This document shows, one piece after another, positions 6,392 to 6,757 of a DNA stretch of 6,757 bases; position 1 is the stretch's first letter; every line of letters starts with the position of its first letter. The DNA comes from Bacteroidales bacterium (GTDB lineage: Bacteria > Bacteroidota > Bacteroidia > Bacteroidales > Bacteroidaceae): NCBI GenBank assembly GCA_004552195.1, contig SFPC01000111.1:1-6757 (forward strand), given 5' to 3'. Made by a program: the position numbers and the translations under genes. Under the pieces are notes generated by a model. That model saw only the letters and a list, made by a program, of their open reading frames with translations, was not told where the DNA came from and made no database searches.

Positions 6392-6449
6392 AAGTCCCGA
6401 ACAGCTTTCCCTGACATCAACGGATTGGGAAAACAGTCCGGGGCTTTTT
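6392..6449 (+). terminator. Intrinsic terminator of ftsK
   Basis: The left arm (6392-6411, containing CCCG and TTTCCC) pairs with the right arm (6427-6446, GGGAAA to CGGGGCTT). The stem is long but interrupted by three mismatches and a G-U pair, with a 15-nt loop. TTTTT at 6445-6449 follows. It starts 24 bp after the ftsK stop codon, as expected for a rho-independent terminator. Confidence 0.75.
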
Positions 6450-6480
6450 GCGCAAGTGGGCGAGTCCGACGGCCTTAGAC

Positions 6481-6584
6481 TTTTACCGGACAGCAATAAA
6501 ATAATTAGCAGGTCATTAGCTTCTATGATCCGTACTCTCCCAGTACACACATGACATATTGGAAACTTTTGCTGTCCGGTAAAA
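6481..6584. repeat. 104-bp element bounded by perfect 16-bp inverted repeats
   Basis: TTTTACCGGACAGCAA (6481-6496) is the exact reverse complement of TTGCTGTCCGGTAAAA (6569-6584). The 72-bp interior is AT-rich, has no credible coding frame, and holds a small GTAC-7nt-GTAC hairpin (6532-6546). The architecture resembles a miniature inverted-repeat element or the remnant ends of an insertion sequence. Flanks GGCCTTAGAC and CTCCCAAGAG show no target-site duplication. The repeats could not be assigned to a known transposon family from the sequence alone. Confidence 0.7.
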
Positions 6585-6606
6585 CTCCCAAGAGCATAAA
6601 ATTCCT

Positions 6607-6647
6607 CCCCGAAGTCCCGTAAAATAGTACTTCGGGGTTTATTTTTT
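6607..6647 (+). terminator. Strong intrinsic terminator between convergent genes
   Basis: CCCCGAAGT (6607-6615) and ACTTCGGGG (6629-6637) form a perfect 9-bp stem with a 13-nt loop, followed by the U-rich TTTATTTTTT (6638-6647). It acts on plus-strand transcripts, about 240 bp beyond ftsK, and may back up the ftsK terminator. On the minus strand the same hairpin lies 28 bp past the stop of the gene at 6665-6757, with only a weak AATTTTA tail, so it may work in both directions. Confidence 0.85.
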
Positions 6648-6664
6648 CAAAAGTAAGCCCCCCC

Positions 6665-6757
6665 CTAATCGAAAAGACTTGGTTCTGGTGGTGCTTTTTG
6701 CATCTCCTTTGCAAGGAAATCATTCCATGTTTTTTCGGGATTTTCCATAAATGCGAT
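6665..6757 (-). CDS. C-terminal 30 residues of an unidentified protein
   Basis: The minus strand is open from the window edge to a TAG at 6667-6665. The 30 residues form a charged, probably helical segment (ENPEKTWNDFLAKEMQKA) followed by a proline-rich tail, PPEPSLFD. The composition looks like a real protein end, and a bidirectional-looking terminator follows directly, as expected for a genuine convergent gene. The family was not recognised. The PSLF ending loosely resembles sliding-clamp-binding peptides (QxxLF type), which would suggest a DNA-handling protein, but this is weak. A run of eight G (minus strand) begins with the last base of the stop codon and does not affect the coding sequence. 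Confidence 0.6.
   Translation of the reverse strand: MAFMENPEKTWNDFLAKEMQKAPPEPSLFD

Noticed and set aside
6657..6667. Phase-variable homopolymer (run of eight C)
   Set aside because: It lies at and after the stop codon of the minus-strand frame, so length changes would not alter the protein.
6230..6723. Minus-strand open frames of about 106 and 66 codons downstream of ftsK
   Set aside because: They run through the inverted-repeat element and terminators and overlap ftsK or the better-supported partial frame at 6665-6757. One could be a decayed transposase end, but nothing confirms it.

Overview
The window looks like a chromosomal segment of a moderately GC-rich member of the Bacteroidales (Bacteroides/Prevotella-like). 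Three things support this: exact TAnnTTTG promoter -7 boxes (the Bacteroidetes primary sigma-factor type), A/T-rich translation starts without Shine-Dalgarno motifs, and gene families typical of the group (M64 metallopeptidase, BadF-type sugar kinase, long-linker FtsK). It contains three intact genes, one pseudogene and two gene ends cut by the window edges. No rRNA, tRNA, CRISPR array or complete insertion sequence was seen.

Layout. 1-224: tail of a plus-strand gene, tentatively a PAP2-family phosphatase with an internal deletion. 474-1376: secreted M23 (LytM-type) peptidoglycan endopeptidase with a C-terminal LysM domain. 1377-1544: convergent gap with two adjacent hairpins and a G-rich tract. 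1545-2320, minus strand: BadF/BcrA-type ATPase, probably an N-acetylglucosamine kinase, broken by a frameshift plus a small deletion and lacking its usual C-terminus. 2321-2381: compact divergent promoter region with two mirrored -7 boxes. 2382-3662: secreted M64 (IgA-peptidase family) metalloprotease. 3653-3819: heptanucleotide repeats in inverted and tandem copies, filling the gap from the M64 stop codon to just before ftsK. 3828-6368: complete ftsK. 6369-6664: ftsK terminator, a 104-bp element bounded by perfect 16-bp inverted repeats, and a second strong terminator. 6665-6757, minus strand: last 30 codons of an unidentified gene.

Function. FtsK (chromosome segregation at the septum) and the M23 endopeptidase (wall remodelling) both serve the growth and division machinery. 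The M64 protease is a secreted enzyme of unknown substrate, and the kinase would have phosphorylated amino sugars, possibly recycled wall sugars, when intact. The genes do not form an operon: each intact gene is separated by promoters, repeats or terminators.

The least explained parts are the (ATTATAC)n repeats between the M64 gene and ftsK, and the 104-bp inverted-repeat element downstream of ftsK. No convincing new multi-gene system was found.
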